From positions 6,462,748 to 6,526,747 of the forward strand of contig NZ_LR732544.1 of assembly GCF_902506575.1 (NCBI RefSeq): DNA of 64,000 bases, in the 5' to 3' direction. Each line of letters opens with the position of its first letter. Within the stretch, counting starts at the first letter, position 1. The stretch comes from Streptomyces mexicanus. GTDB lineage: Bacteria > Actinomycetota > Actinomycetes > Streptomycetales > Streptomycetaceae. The position numbers and the translations under genes are program-made. The notes under the pieces were generated by a model. It was not told the origin of the DNA. It made no database searches and saw only the letters and a list, made by a program, of their open reading frames with translations. This document shows, one piece after another, positions 17,050 to 26,288 of this stretch.

Positions 17050-18087
17050 TCAGTCGAAGACCACGCAGGACGCCGCCGTCACCCCGACCGCCCCGGCCTG
17101 TTCCGGGAGTCCCGTCCGCGGGTCGACGGAGAACCAGGTCACGTCGCCGGAACGCTCGTTGGCGACGTACAGGAAGCCGTCGTACCAGGTCAGCGCCCGC
17201 GGCCAGTGGCCCCCGCACGGAACCGTCGCCATGCGCTCCAGCCGCTCCCCGTCCGCCGCGACGGCGAAGACGGTCAGCACGTCCTCGCCGCGCGTCGCGG
17301 TCCACACGAACCGCCCGTCGGGCGCGACGACGAGGCCCGACGGGTAGGCGTCGCCGGCGGGCGCGTCCGGCAGGACCGGTGTCTCGGCCAGGGACTGGAG
17401 CACGCCGGTCCGCGCGTCCCAGCGGCAGAGGGTGAGGGAGGGCGTCAGTTCGTTGACGACGCAGGCGTGCCGGCCGTCCGGGAGGAACGCCAGGTGGCGC
17501 GGACCGGAGCCGGGGCGCAGCGCGATCTCCCGGTGCAGCGTGAGCGAGCCGCCGGTCAGCGCGCACACCCGCACCGAGTCCGTGCCGAGGTCGACGCTGA
17601 CCACCCAGCGGCCGCTGGGGTCGGGCAGCACCTGGTGGGCGTGCGGGCCGCGCTGCCGCCGCTCGTGCGGGCCGGAACCGGTGTGCCGCAGCACGGCGGA
17701 GGGGGCGGACGCGAGGCGGCCGTCGGCGCGGACGGGGACGGCGCTCACGCTGCCCGAGCCGTAGTTGGCGGTCAGGACGTGTCCGCCGGCCAGGCTCAGA
17801 TGGGTGGGGCCGCTGCCGCCGACCCGCCCCGGGGGGCCGGTCAGCTCGACCGTCTCGCCCTTCACCCGGTAGGCGGCCACCGCGCCCTCGGCGGTCTCGC
17901 TGACCGCGTAGAGGGTGCCGCCGTCGGGCGACAGGGCCAGGTAGGACGGGTCGAGGACACCGTCCACGCTGCTCAGCAGGGTCAGTGCGCCGCCGCGTTC
18001 GGCCACGGCCGCGGTGACCACGCCGGGTCCTCCCGCCGCCGTGAACGACCCGATGAACGCCCGCCGCCTGCCGCCGCCCTCTGCCAC
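17050..18087 (-). CDS. Lactonase-family seven-bladed propeller protein
   Basis: A 345-residue protein of the 6-phosphogluconolactonase (Pgl/YbhE) family. Typical blade motifs include DPSYLALSPDGGTLYAVSE, GPTHLSLAGGHVLTANYGSGSVSA, HQVLPDPSGRWVVSVDLGTDSV, GPRHLAFLPDGRHACVVNEL and YPSGLVVAPDGRFVWTATR. It would hydrolyse 6-phosphogluconolactone in the pentose phosphate pathway or a related sugar lactone. There is no signal peptide: the start reads VAEGGGRRRAFIGSFTAAG from GTG 18087 behind GGAGAGGGG. It is a lone gene, convergent with the chelatase-like gene. Confidence 0.88.
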   Translation of the reverse strand: MAEGGGRRRAFIGSFTAAGGPGVVTAAVAERGGALTLLSSVDGVLDPSYLALSPDGGTLYAVSETAEGAVAAYRVKGETVELTGPPGRVGGSGPTHLSLAGGHVLTANYGSGSVSAVPVRADGRLASAPSAVLRHTGSGPHERRQRGPHAHQVLPDPSGRWVVSVDLGTDSVRVCALTGGSLTLHREIALRPGSGPRHLAFLPDGRHACVVNELTPSLTLCRWDARTGVLQSLAETPVLPDAPAGDAYPSGLVVAPDGRFVWTATRGEDVLTVFAVAADGERLERMATVPCGGHWPRALTWYDGFLYVANERSGDVTWFSVDPRTGLPEQAGAVGVTAASCVVFD

Positions 18088-18403
18088 CTGTGTCCCCTCT
18101 CCGTCGACCCGCTGGAGGTGACGCTAGCAGCCGGGCGAGCGGTCTAGACCAAGACGGCTGTGTCCCGGTGCCCGCCGGTCGGCACGGCGGGCACCGGCCT
18201 GCGGGAAACGGCCTACGGAAACGGCCGTCGGGAAGGGCCTTCGGGAATCGACCCGCGGGAACGGGCCGCAGACGGGCCTGGGACGATCACCCGGACGTGG
18301 CGAGCCGGACGTGCCGACCTCGACGTGCCGACCTCGCCGTGGCAAGCCGGAGGGGCCGACCCGGACAGGCCGACGCGGGCGTGCCGACCCCGACGTGCCG
18401 GGC
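18088..18403. other. Intergenic region with degenerate repeats
   Basis: 316 bases upstream of the lactonase gene and downstream of the FUSC gene. Between 18185 and 18410 there are drifting direct repeats (GGGAAACGGCC-, GACGTGCCGACCTCG- and GGCCGACGCGGGCGTGCCGA-like units). No ORF or clear terminator is seen. Confidence 0.4.
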
Positions 18404-19906
18404 TCAGGCCCCGACCAGGGGCGAGCCGGAGGACGCGCGCAGTGGCGCGGCCAGCTCCGCCAGCGCCCGCTCCAGGCCGTGCAGGTGGGCCAGCGCGGCC
18501 TCCTCGGCGGCCGGCCGGGCGGCGGCGGTGGCGGCGACCGGTTCGGCGTCCCCGCCCGTCAGCGCCTCCACCGCCGCCTGGACCCGCCAACAGGCCGCGG
18601 CCAGACGGGCGTCGTGCGAGGCCTCCGGATCGGCGGCGACGGCGGCCAGGCCGCGGATCTCGCGGGCGCAGTCGTCGAGCAGCGCCAGCACCTGCCGGGC
18701 GCGCCGCTTGCGGCCGAGCATCGGGTTCAGCGGGTGCACCAGCGGAGCGACGGACTGTCGCACCCGGGCAAGCAGCTGCTCCAGTTCGGCCACGCGGAGC
18801 GCCGGGTCGGCGTTCTGGTCCCCCGCGAGCCGGGCGGCGGCCTCGGCGGTGCAGGCGTGCACGCAGCGCAGCGCGCGCTGGATCCAGCCGTCGGTCACCG
18901 CGTGCGTGGTCACGGGCAGCACGAAGACCACGGCCAGCCAGGCGCCCAGCGCGCCGACGGCGGTCTCCGCGAGCCGGAGTGCCAGCAGGCCGGGGGTGAG
19001 GACGCCGAGGAGGCCGTAGAGCGACTCGGCCAGCAGCGTCACCCAGAGCATCATCCAGGTGTAGGAGACGGCGGCCGTGTAGAAGATGCCGAAGACGCAC
19101 ACGGCGACCAGGGCGGCGGTGGGCACGGCGACCCCGTGCAGCGGGACCACGAGAAGCACGCCGAGTCCGATGCCGAGCAGGGTGCCGAGCACCCGGCGGA
19201 AGCCGCGGACCAGGGTCTCCCCGCGCGAGGCGGTGTTCACGAAGACCCACCAGGTGGCGCCGACGGCCCAGTACCAGCGCTGTCCGGACACCAGCTGGCC
19301 CACCACCAGGGCGAAGCCGGAACCGGCGACCGCCTGGACGGCCTGCCGGGTGGTCACCCGGGCCAGTCCGGTGCCGCCGGGCGGCGCGGGCGCCGCCGGG
19401 GCCGGGGGCTGCCGGCGCTCGTAGCACCACAGCCCGAAGCGGACCGCGGCCGCGGTGAGCACCGCCAGGACGACGGCGGTGGCGAACTCGGGCAGCTGCC
19501 CGGGGGTGGCGTGCAGGAACTGCGCCACGAAGAAGGTCATGAACGCGAACACGCCGAGGCTGTGGCCGCGCGGTCCCCAGCGGCGCGCGTAGACGCCCGC
19601 GCCGACCACGGCCAGGAAGGCCAGGTCCCGGGCCACCGGGTGGTCGTGCAGTGCGGACGCGGCCGCGAGGACGGGCAGGCCGACGACGGGCAGCAGCGCG
19701 GTGGTCACCGCCTGGCCGCGCACCGTGCGGTCCGCGACGGTGAACAGGGCCAGCAGCGCGGCGAGCCCGCCGGTGACGGCGCCCGGAAGGGAGTGTCCGG
19801 CCAGCCCGCAGACGACGACCGCCAGGCCGATCCCGAGGACGGCCCGGGCCGCGAACCTCAGCCGCGCCCGGCCCGGATCCGGAGCCGTGAACACCCTCTT
19901 CAGCAC
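18404..19906 (-). CDS. FUSC-family membrane transporter
   Basis: A 500-residue inner-membrane protein. Two blocks of hydrophobic helices, about residues 20-170 and 230-350, flank a cytoplasmic loop, the layout of FUSC/aromatic acid exporter proteins. The signature WYWAVGATWWVFVNTASRGETLVRGFRRVLGT is the FUSC repeat motif. It probably exports aromatic acids or similar toxic compounds. The start is GTG 19906 behind a G-rich site. It is divergent from an Lrp-family regulator across a region with three CCATTGG boxes, so control by that regulator is likely. Confidence 0.88.
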   Translation of the reverse strand: MLKRVFTAPDPGRARLRFAARAVLGIGLAVVVCGLAGHSLPGAVTGGLAALLALFTVADRTVRGQAVTTALLPVVGLPVLAAASALHDHPVARDLAFLAVVGAGVYARRWGPRGHSLGVFAFMTFFVAQFLHATPGQLPEFATAVVLAVLTAAAVRFGLWCYERRQPPAPAAPAPPGGTGLARVTTRQAVQAVAGSGFALVVGQLVSGQRWYWAVGATWWVFVNTASRGETLVRGFRRVLGTLLGIGLGVLLVVPLHGVAVPTAALVAVCVFGIFYTAAVSYTWMMLWVTLLAESLYGLLGVLTPGLLALRLAETAVGALGAWLAVVFVLPVTTHAVTDGWIQRALRCVHACTAEAAARLAGDQNADPALRVAELEQLLARVRQSVAPLVHPLNPMLGRKRRARQVLALLDDCAREIRGLAAVAADPEASHDARLAAACWRVQAAVEALTGGDAEPVAATAAARPAAEEAALAHLHGLERALAELAAPLRASSGSPLVGA

Positions 19907-20104
19907 TGATTACCGCCCCCTTCTCAGGTTCTTCTCTCAGGTTCTTCGCCGACGGACTTCTTTTCGCCGACGACTTCTTCGCCGACGACGAACGCCGGAT
20001 GGCACACCGGCACGAAAAAGGCGCCGCGGTCCTCCGCAGCGCCATCGACCCCTCCATGACACATCATCCCGGCCGCTGGCTCAAGTGTTGCCCACATCAC
20101 TGGG

Positions 20105-20200
20105 CCATTGGTCCAGTGTCGCGGCCTACGAAAGGACCGGCAGCGAGCCATTGGACGAGGATCACCGGCACATCCAGGTCCCGGTCTGCTGAGCCATTGG
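20105..20200. promoter_or_regulatory. Three CCATTGG boxes, probable Lrp-type operator
   Basis: CCATTGG occurs at 20105-20111, 20148-20154 and 20194-20200, about 43-46 bases apart. Two copies extend to CCATTGGTCCAGT and CCATTGGTACAGT. They lie in the 337-base space between divergent FUSC and Lrp genes, the last only 44 bases before the regulator ATG. Spacing near four helical turns suits an Lrp octamer. The remaining sequence to 19907 shows no gene. Confidence 0.65.
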
Positions 20201-20243
20201 TACAGTCGGCGTCGTTCACCGACCCGGAGGAGGCCGGCCCGCC

Positions 20244-20720
20244 ATGGCCGTGGACGCGCTCGACACCCGCATCCTGCGGCTGCTCCTCGAACAGCCGCGC
20301 ACCAGCGTGCGTGAGTACGCCCGCATCCTCGGCGTGGCGCGCGGCACGCTCCAGGCCCGCCTGGACCGCCTGGAGCGGGACGGCGTGATCACCGGCACGG
20401 GCCCCGTCCTCTCCCCCGCCGCGCTCGGCCACCCGGTGCTGGCGTTCGTGCACATCGAGGTCACCCAGGGACACCTCGACGACGTCGGGGACGCGCTGGC
20501 CGGGGTGCCGGAGATCGTCGAGGCGTTCTCGATCACCGGCGGCGGTGATCTGCTCACCCGGGTCGTGGCGCGCGACAACGCCCATCTGGAGGACGTCATC
20601 CAGAAGCTGATCAGCCTGCCGGGCGTGGTCCGCACCCGCACCGAGGTGGCCCTGCGCGAACGCGTCCCGCACCGGCTGCTGCCGCTGGTGGAGTCGATCG
20701 GCCGTACGGCACCGGCGTGA
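20244..20720 (+). CDS. Lrp/AsnC-family regulator
   Basis: A 158-residue regulator. Residues 3-50 form the N-terminal winged helix-turn-helix (LDTRILRLLLEQPRTSVREY then GVARGTLQARLDRLERDGVI). A RAM ligand-binding domain follows, with VLAFVHIEVTQGHLDDVGD, EIVEAFSITGGGDLLTRVVA and GVVRTRTEVALRER. The ATG at 20244 has GGAGG upstream. It is divergent from FUSC and has three repeated CCATTGG boxes before it, so it probably represses itself and the exporter until an amino acid or aromatic effector binds (inference). Confidence 0.92.
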   Translation: MAVDALDTRILRLLLEQPRTSVREYARILGVARGTLQARLDRLERDGVITGTGPVLSPAALGHPVLAFVHIEVTQGHLDDVGDALAGVPEIVEAFSITGGGDLLTRVVARDNAHLEDVIQKLISLPGVVRTRTEVALRERVPHRLLPLVESIGRTAPA

Positions 20721-20933
20721 GCCGCCGCGGACGCCGGCGGACCGCGGCCGGGTGAGGGGCCGGCGGATCGGCGGCCCCGGTGGAGGAACGCGGCAGTGGG
20801 GTGAGAGCAACCGAGCGAGGCGGCGTGCCCGAGCGCCTCGGCCGTGACCGCAGCACTCCGGCGCGCCCAGCACCGCGGTGACCTCAGCGCCGCGATGCCT
20901 CAGCGCCCCCGCGCGCCCAGCGCCGAGATGCCC

Positions 20934-22910
20934 TCACTGCCCCGGCGCCTCCAGTGCCGCGCTGATCTCCGCCAGCCACACCTCGACCGGGCCGAGGCTG
21001 AGCAGCCCGCTGCCCGCGCCCGCCTGTTCCGCCGCGGCCGGCCGCAGCCGGGCGCGGGCCAGCTCCAGGGCGGGCCGGTCGCCGAACTCCAGGGCGAGTG
21101 CCGCGTCCAGGCAGCACAGGGCCTCGTACAGCAGGTCGGCGGGCGGCTCGGGCAGGGCGTCGCGGGCTGCCCGGGCCTCGGCGCGGCGGCCCGCGGCCAG
21201 CAGCGCGAAGGGCTCTGCCCAGGCGCGGTAGGGGCCCCAGTCCGCGGCCGGGTCGACGGCTCGGGCCGCTTCGGCCACCGCGTGGGGGCGGCCCCGCAGG
21301 CGCAGGCAGAGCAGTGCCAGCGGCACCAGCCCCCGGGTCAGGCCCGGCATGCCCGCGCCGTCGAGGAGCGCGGCGGCGGCCCGAACGGCGTCCTCGGTGC
21401 CGGTGCGCATCGCCCGGTACCAGCCGGTGAACACCGCCACCAGCGGGCGTTCGTGCCGTTCGCCGAGCCGGTCCGCGGCGGTGGCGTGCGCGTCCGCCGC
21501 CGCCTCGTCCCCGAGGGCGGCGCCGGCCTGCATCCGGATCAGGTGGCCGAGCACCTCGTAGCTGTCGAGCCCGTGGCGGCGGGAGAGGGCGACGATCTCG
21601 GTGCCGATCGCGTCGCGGCGGGCGGCGAGCCCGGCCCGTGCGCAGGACTGCATGAACCGGCCGTTGAGGGCGAAGGCGAGCAGCGCGGGGTCGTCGAGCC
21701 GGCGGGCGAGCGCCTCGGCCTCGGCCGCCGCCTCCGGGCCGCGCGGGGCGCGGGTGCCGCGCATCTCCAGGGCGGCGGCGGCCCGCAGCCGGCCGCGGGC
21801 GGCGGCGTGGCGTGTCCCGGCGGGCAGGGCGGCCAGCGTCCGCTCGGCCGCGGCGACGATCCACCGGGCCGCCCCCGGGGCGTCGCAGCGGGGCCAGACC
21901 GCGGGGACGTCGTAGGCGCCGATGACGCGGGCGGTGAGCCGGGCGTCGCCCAGTTCCTCGGCCGCGGCGACCACGGCAGTGCGCTGGTCGCGGGGGGCGG
22001 CCAGGCCCCCGCCGCCGGTCACGGCCAGTGCCCGCAGCAGCCCGACCGTCAACTCCAGGCGGGCGCGGGAGCCGGCACCGACGGCATGGTCGTACGCCTG
22101 CGCCGCGCGGTGCCACAGGCTCGCCGCGCCCGCCGCCTCCGCGGGGGCCTCCAGGGCGGGGCTCTGGGCCAGCACGTCCGCCTCCAGGCGGCGCAATGCC
22201 GGGCCCGGGTCCACGCCGAGCTGCTCCACGAGGGTGGTCCGGGCGCGGCGGAGCACGGCGAGGGCGTCGCCCTGCCGGCCCGCGCGGTACAGCGCGAGGG
22301 CGAGCAGCCGCCAGCCCTCCTCCCGCCACGGATGCTCGGTGACGTGCGCGTCGAGGTCGGGCACCGCCTGGTCGGGCCGGCCCAGGGCCAGCAGGGCGCC
22401 GGCCCGCTGCTCCTCGGCGCGCAGGCGCAGCTCAGTCAGCCGGGCGCGCTCGGCCCGGCTCCACGGCTCGTGGGCGAACTCGGCGTACGCGGGCCCGCGC
22501 CACCGGGCCAGGGCCGCCCGCAGGCGGTCGAGTGCCTGGCCCGGCGGCAGGCCGGCCGCCTCGGTCACGGCCGTCTCGAAACACCAGGCGTCCACGGCGT
22601 CCGGGGCGGCGCGCAGCGTGTAGCCCGGGCCGTCGGTGACCAGCAGGCGGGCGGGTGCGCGGGGCGGACGGTCCGGTTCCAGGGCACGGCGCAGGGCGGC
22701 CACGAAGGTCTGCACGGCGCCGACGGCTCCGGCGGGCGGCTCCGGCCACAGGTCGGCCACCAGCCGGGCGACGGGGACGACCCGGCGGCGGGCCACGAGC
22801 AGCCGGGCCAGCACGGCCCGGTGCCGCGGCCCCTTCAGGTCCAGCAGGCCGTCGTCGCGCTCGGCCGTCACCGGTCCGAGCACGCCGAACCGGACCTCGG
22901 CCGTGTCCAT
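20934..22910 (-). CDS. SARP/AfsR-like regulator with BTAD domain
   Basis: A 658-residue cytoplasmic regulator. Residues about 7-95 are an OmpR-like DNA-binding domain (LGPVTAERDDGLLDLKGPRH then VPVARLVADLWPEPPAGAVG). Residues about 100-250 are the bacterial transcriptional activator domain, with TAVTEAAGLPPGQALDRLRA and HPWREEGWRLLALALYRAGR. A 400-residue helical TPR-like region completes it. There is no NB-ARC ATPase, so it is a medium-size SARP, not a full AfsR. The ATG at 22910 has GGAGG upstream. It is divergent from an alpha/beta hydrolase, its most likely target; no biosynthetic cluster adjoins. Confidence 0.88.
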   Translation of the reverse strand: MDTAEVRFGVLGPVTAERDDGLLDLKGPRHRAVLARLLVARRRVVPVARLVADLWPEPPAGAVGAVQTFVAALRRALEPDRPPRAPARLLVTDGPGYTLRAAPDAVDAWCFETAVTEAAGLPPGQALDRLRAALARWRGPAYAEFAHEPWSRAERARLTELRLRAEEQRAGALLALGRPDQAVPDLDAHVTEHPWREEGWRLLALALYRAGRQGDALAVLRRARTTLVEQLGVDPGPALRRLEADVLAQSPALEAPAEAAGAASLWHRAAQAYDHAVGAGSRARLELTVGLLRALAVTGGGGLAAPRDQRTAVVAAAEELGDARLTARVIGAYDVPAVWPRCDAPGAARWIVAAAERTLAALPAGTRHAAARGRLRAAAALEMRGTRAPRGPEAAAEAEALARRLDDPALLAFALNGRFMQSCARAGLAARRDAIGTEIVALSRRHGLDSYEVLGHLIRMQAGAALGDEAAADAHATAADRLGERHERPLVAVFTGWYRAMRTGTEDAVRAAAALLDGAGMPGLTRGLVPLALLCLRLRGRPHAVAEAARAVDPAADWGPYRAWAEPFALLAAGRRAEARAARDALPEPPADLLYEALCCLDAALALEFGDRPALELARARLRPAAAEQAGAGSGLLSLGPVEVWLAEISAALEAPGQ

Positions 22911-23056
22911 GCCGCTGCTCCCTCCTGTGCCGCGTTCCCGTTCACCGGGTCCGCTGGGCGTGCTGATCGTCCGCTGATTCGGGCACGGCAGGCTCGGTGC
23001 GGGCCGACCGCTCCGACCGACCGGCCCGGATCGTGAACCGCTCGAAAGGACCGCCG

Positions 23057-23935
23057 ATGACCCTCACCCTTCCCGGTTTCGACCTGCGCCGTGTGCCCGT
23101 CGCCGACGGGGTGACGCTGACCGCCGCCGTCGGTGGCTCGGGCACGCCCGTGGTGCTGCTGCACGGCTTTCCGCAGACCCATCTGATGTGGCGGCCCGTG
23201 GCCGCCGACCTCGCCGCCGACCACACCGTCATCTGTCCCGACCTGCGAGGATACGGCGCCAGCGACAAACCGGCCGACGCGGACGGCACGGCGTACGCCA
23301 AGCGCACCATGGCCGCGGACGTGGTCGCGCTGGCCCGCGCGCTCGGCCACGAGCGGTTCGCCCTGGCGGGGCACGACCGCGGCGCGCTGGTGGCCTTCCG
23401 CGCGGGCCTGGACCACCCGCGGGCCGTCACGCATCTGGCGCTGCTCGACATCCTGCCCACGCTCGACATGTGGGACGTGCTGCACGGGGCCTCGGCCGCG
23501 GTCGCCTTCCCCCTGTACCTGATGACGCAGCCGCCGGGTCTGCCCGAGCGGATGATCGCCGCCGCGGCGGACGACTTCTTCGGGTTCTTCCTGGACGTCT
23601 GGACGAAGGACCCCGAGGCGCTGCCCGCCGACGTGCGCGCGGCCTACCTGGCCGCCTCGCGTGCGGCCGTGCCGTCGATCGTGGCGGACTACCGGGCGTC
23701 GGCGGGCATCGACGTCGCGCACGACCGGGCCGACCGGGACGCCGGTAAGCAGCTGTCCATGCCCGTCACCGTGCTGCAGCAGGACTGGGGCGCGGCCCTG
23801 GGCTACGACGCCGCCGCACTCTGGGGGGCCTGGGCGCCCGACCTGTGCCACACCACGGTCGGCTGCGGCCACTTCATGGCCGAGGAGGCCCCGAAGGAGG
23901 TGACGACGGCGCTGCGGCACCTGCTGCGGCGATGA
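23057..23935 (+). CDS. Alpha/beta hydrolase, haloacetate dehalogenase-like
   Basis: A 292-residue enzyme. The oxyanion motif is VVLLHGFPQTHLMWRPV. The nucleophile elbow is AGHDRGA with Asp107 in place of Ser, the mark of haloalkane/haloacetate dehalogenases and epoxide hydrolases. CPDLRGYGASDKPAD and a C-terminal GCGHFMAEEAP with the catalytic His complete the set. It likely hydrolyses a carbon-halogen or epoxide bond through an ester intermediate in the cytoplasm. ATG 23057 is chosen for AAAGGA upstream; a longer in-frame start exists at 22997. It is divergent from the SARP gene. Confidence 0.88.
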   Translation: MTLTLPGFDLRRVPVADGVTLTAAVGGSGTPVVLLHGFPQTHLMWRPVAADLAADHTVICPDLRGYGASDKPADADGTAYAKRTMAADVVALARALGHERFALAGHDRGALVAFRAGLDHPRAVTHLALLDILPTLDMWDVLHGASAAVAFPLYLMTQPPGLPERMIAAAADDFFGFFLDVWTKDPEALPADVRAAYLAASRAAVPSIVADYRASAGIDVAHDRADRDAGKQLSMPVTVLQQDWGAALGYDAAALWGAWAPDLCHTTVGCGHFMAEEAPKEVTTALRHLLRR

Positions 23936-23997
23936 GCGGGCCGGGGCGCGGGGGCACCTGTTCGCAGGGCCGTGCCCCGGGAGGCGGGCAGGACGGA

Positions 23998-24828
23998 CTA
24001 GCGGCGGCCGGTCCTGCCCCGCCGTGTGCCCTGGGCGCCCCGCGCCCCTCGGCCGCCCTTGCCACCCTGGGCGCCTTTGCCGCCCTGCGTGCCCTTGCCG
24101 CCCTTGGCGGTGCGGGAGCCGCCGGTGGTGCGGGAGGTTCCGCTCGCCGGCGCGCCGGCCGCGGACTTCCGGCGGGCGCCCCCGGCGGGCGCGTCCTGGG
24201 ACCGGTCCGCCGCCCGGGACCGTCCCCGGGTGCTGTTGACCGTACGGCCGCGGACGATCCCGATGAAGTCCTCGACGAGGTCGGTCGTCGCCTCCTCCGG
24301 CCACGCCAGCGCCACGCTGGACTGCGGGGCGTCGACGACCGGCCGGTAGGTGAGGTCGCGGCGGTGGTGGAGGCGGGCCAGCGACTGCGGGACGACGAGC
24401 AGGCCCACCCCGGCCGCCACCAGCTCCACGGCGTCCGCGGTGGTGGCCGGGCGTTCGAAGGCGGGCTCGCCGGGCGGCCGCTCCCAGCCGAGGACGTCGT
24501 CCAGGGGGTGGAAGACCACCTCGTCGGCCAGGTCCGCCAGGGACACCTCGTCGGCGGCCGTCACCAGGTGGTCCTTGGGGACGACGACGACCGTGGTCTC
24601 GGTGTAGAGCGGGATCGCGCTGAAGAACGTACGGTCCACCGGCAGCCGTACGACGCCCGCGTCCGCCGCGCCCTCGCGCAGCACCCCGCACGCGTCGGCG
24701 GCCGGGACCTGGACGAGGGTGAGCGGGACGTCGGGCAGGCGCTCGTTCCAGATCCGCATCCACTTTCCGGGCGTCACCCCGGGGACGTACGCGAGCCGGA
24801 AGGTGGGGGAGGTATCCGAGCCTGTCAC
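23998..24828 (-). CDS. LysR substrate-binding domain protein lacking DNA-binding domain
   Basis: A 276-residue protein. Residues 8-205 match the effector-binding domain of LysR regulators (FRLAYVPGVTPGKWMRIWNE, then ETTVVVVPKDHLV and GVGLLVVPQSLARLH). The winged helix that should precede it is absent, and there is no room for it. From residue 205 on, the tail is lysine/arginine/glycine-rich, with units like KGGKGTQGGKGAQGGKGGRG, resembling histone-like DNA- or RNA-binding tails. Its near neighbour is the divergent DUF5997 gene, an arrangement I recall from other Streptomyces. It may sense a ligand without classic operator binding. Confidence 0.82.
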   Translation of the reverse strand: MTGSDTSPTFRLAYVPGVTPGKWMRIWNERLPDVPLTLVQVPAADACGVLREGAADAGVVRLPVDRTFFSAIPLYTETTVVVVPKDHLVTAADEVSLADLADEVVFHPLDDVLGWERPPGEPAFERPATTADAVELVAAGVGLLVVPQSLARLHHRRDLTYRPVVDAPQSSVALAWPEEATTDLVEDFIGIVRGRTVNSTRGRSRAADRSQDAPAGGARRKSAAGAPASGTSRTTGGSRTAKGGKGTQGGKGAQGGKGGRGARGAQGTRRGRTGRR

Positions 24829-25008
24829 CCCGCCAGGTTACCCGGCCCGGCCGACCCCCTTCGCCGCCGGGCGTGCCCGGTCCGCGGTCGGTCGTGCCCG
24901 GTCCGCCGGTGGTCGTCGGCCGGTGGTCGTCGGCCGGTGGCCGTCCGCCGTGCGCCGGCTCGTCCCAGTGGTCGGGACCTCACCCGTACGGTCGATAGGC
25001 TGGACACC

Positions 25009-25455
25009 ATGAAGTCGCACCAGACCACCCAGACGATGAAGCCTGCCACCGCGGCGAAGAAGCTGGGTGTGTACCTGCCCGCCACGCCCGCCGAGTTCCA
25101 GGAGGGCGTCGTGACGCGTGCCGAGCTGAACGAGCTGCAGGCCGATCCGCCCGAGTGGCTGCGGGAGCTGCGACGCAACGGTCCCCACCCGCGTCCCGTG
25201 GTCGCGGCCAAGCTGGGCGTGTCCATCGCCGGCCTCGCGCGCGGCGGCGTCACCGAGGCGCTCACCACCGAGCAGATCGAGGCCCTGAAACAGCAGCGGC
25301 CCGAGTGGCTGGAGCAGGAGCGCGCCACGCAGGCCGAGGTCCGCAAGGAGGCGGCCCGCCTGAAGAAGCGGAACTCCGAGCGCGCCCAGCGTGCGTCCGA
25401 CCGTGCCGAGCGCGGCGCCGAGCACGCCGGGCACGGGGGTGCGCGACACTCCTGA
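25009..25455 (+). CDS. DUF5997 family protein
   Basis: A 148-residue helical protein. It begins at ATG 25009 or 25036 and contains PATAAKKLGVYLPATPAEFQ, FQEGVVTRAELNELQADPPE, VVAAKLGVSIAGLARGGVTE and a coiled C-terminal half rich in Glu, Arg and Lys (EVRKEAARLKKRNSERAQRA). This pattern fits DUF5997, a conserved actinobacterial family without known function. It has no signal or membrane segment. It is divergent from the LysR-domain protein, whose basic tail could contact the same partner. The upstream 180 bases include GGTGGTCGTCGGCC direct repeats. Confidence 0.85.
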   Translation: MKSHQTTQTMKPATAAKKLGVYLPATPAEFQEGVVTRAELNELQADPPEWLRELRRNGPHPRPVVAAKLGVSIAGLARGGVTEALTTEQIEALKQQRPEWLEQERATQAEVRKEAARLKKRNSERAQRASDRAERGAEHAGHGGARHS

Positions 25456-25499
25456 CACCGGAGATGAGCCGCTGACGCAGCACTCCCGATCCGCGCACG

Positions 25500-26260
25500 G
25501 TGTACGCGGAACTGCTGCTGGCCGAGGGAGACCACGACGCGGCGGCCCGGCTGCTGACGGACGTCGGCCGGTGGTTGGACGGGCGGGGAGTGGCGCACCC
25601 CCGCCCGGCGCCCGTGGCAGCTCCGGCTGGCGTGCGCGGCGGCCCCGACCGAACCGGAGCGGGCGGCGGAGCCGGCCCGGGAGGCGGTGCGGCGAGCGGG
25701 GGTTCGGCGCGGCGTCGGCGATCGGTCAGGCCCCGCACACGCTGGCCGAGGTGACCGGCGGGCCCGCCGCGCTGGGACTGTACGCGGAGGCGGTCGACCG
25801 CCTGGAACGCTCACCGGCCGCCTAGGAACTGGCCCGTGCGCTGGTCGGCCAGGGGGCATCCAGGACTCCGCCTGGCCCGGCGTTGTCCCGCACCGGCCGG
25901 GCGGAGGCGGCGGACCGGCTGTACCGGGGGCTGGAGACCTCGGTCCACTGCGGAGCGGAGGCCCTCGCCGACCGGGCCCGGGAGGCGCTGTCCGCCGCCG
26001 GTCTGCGTCCGCTGCCGCTGCGGTACGCGCAGACCGACACGCTCACCCCCCAGGAACGCAGGGCGGCCGAGGAGACGGCCCAGGGACACCCGGCGCCGGT
26101 GGTCGCCAAGGAACTCCACCTCACCGAGCGGGGAGTGCGGCAACTCCTCTCTCCGCGTACCGCGAGATCGGCACCGACGCCGCCGGGCTCGCCGAAGCCC
26201 TGGAGAGCTTCCCCGCCCCCGGTCGTTACCCGCGCGGGCGCGGGGGGCGTGCCGGTCAGG
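25500..26260 (+). pseudogene. Decayed LuxR-family regulator remnant
   Basis: Three frames together read a LuxR/MalT-like C-terminal region. The pieces are VYAELLLAEGDHDAAARLL, then WQLRLACAAAPTEPERAAEP, then GQAPHTLAEVTGGPAALGLY with an in-frame TAG, then AEAADRLYRGLETSVHCGAE, and finally the helix-turn-helix LTPQERRAAEETAQGHPAP with VVAKELHLTERGVRQLL. The closing AYREIGTDAAGLAEALE lies in yet another frame. At least three frameshifts and one stop are needed. The N-terminal ATPase part is missing, so this is a truncated, inactive copy of a large regulator. Confidence 0.8.
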
Positions 26261-26288
26261 CCGCGCGGGCCCGGGGCGGTGGTGCCGG

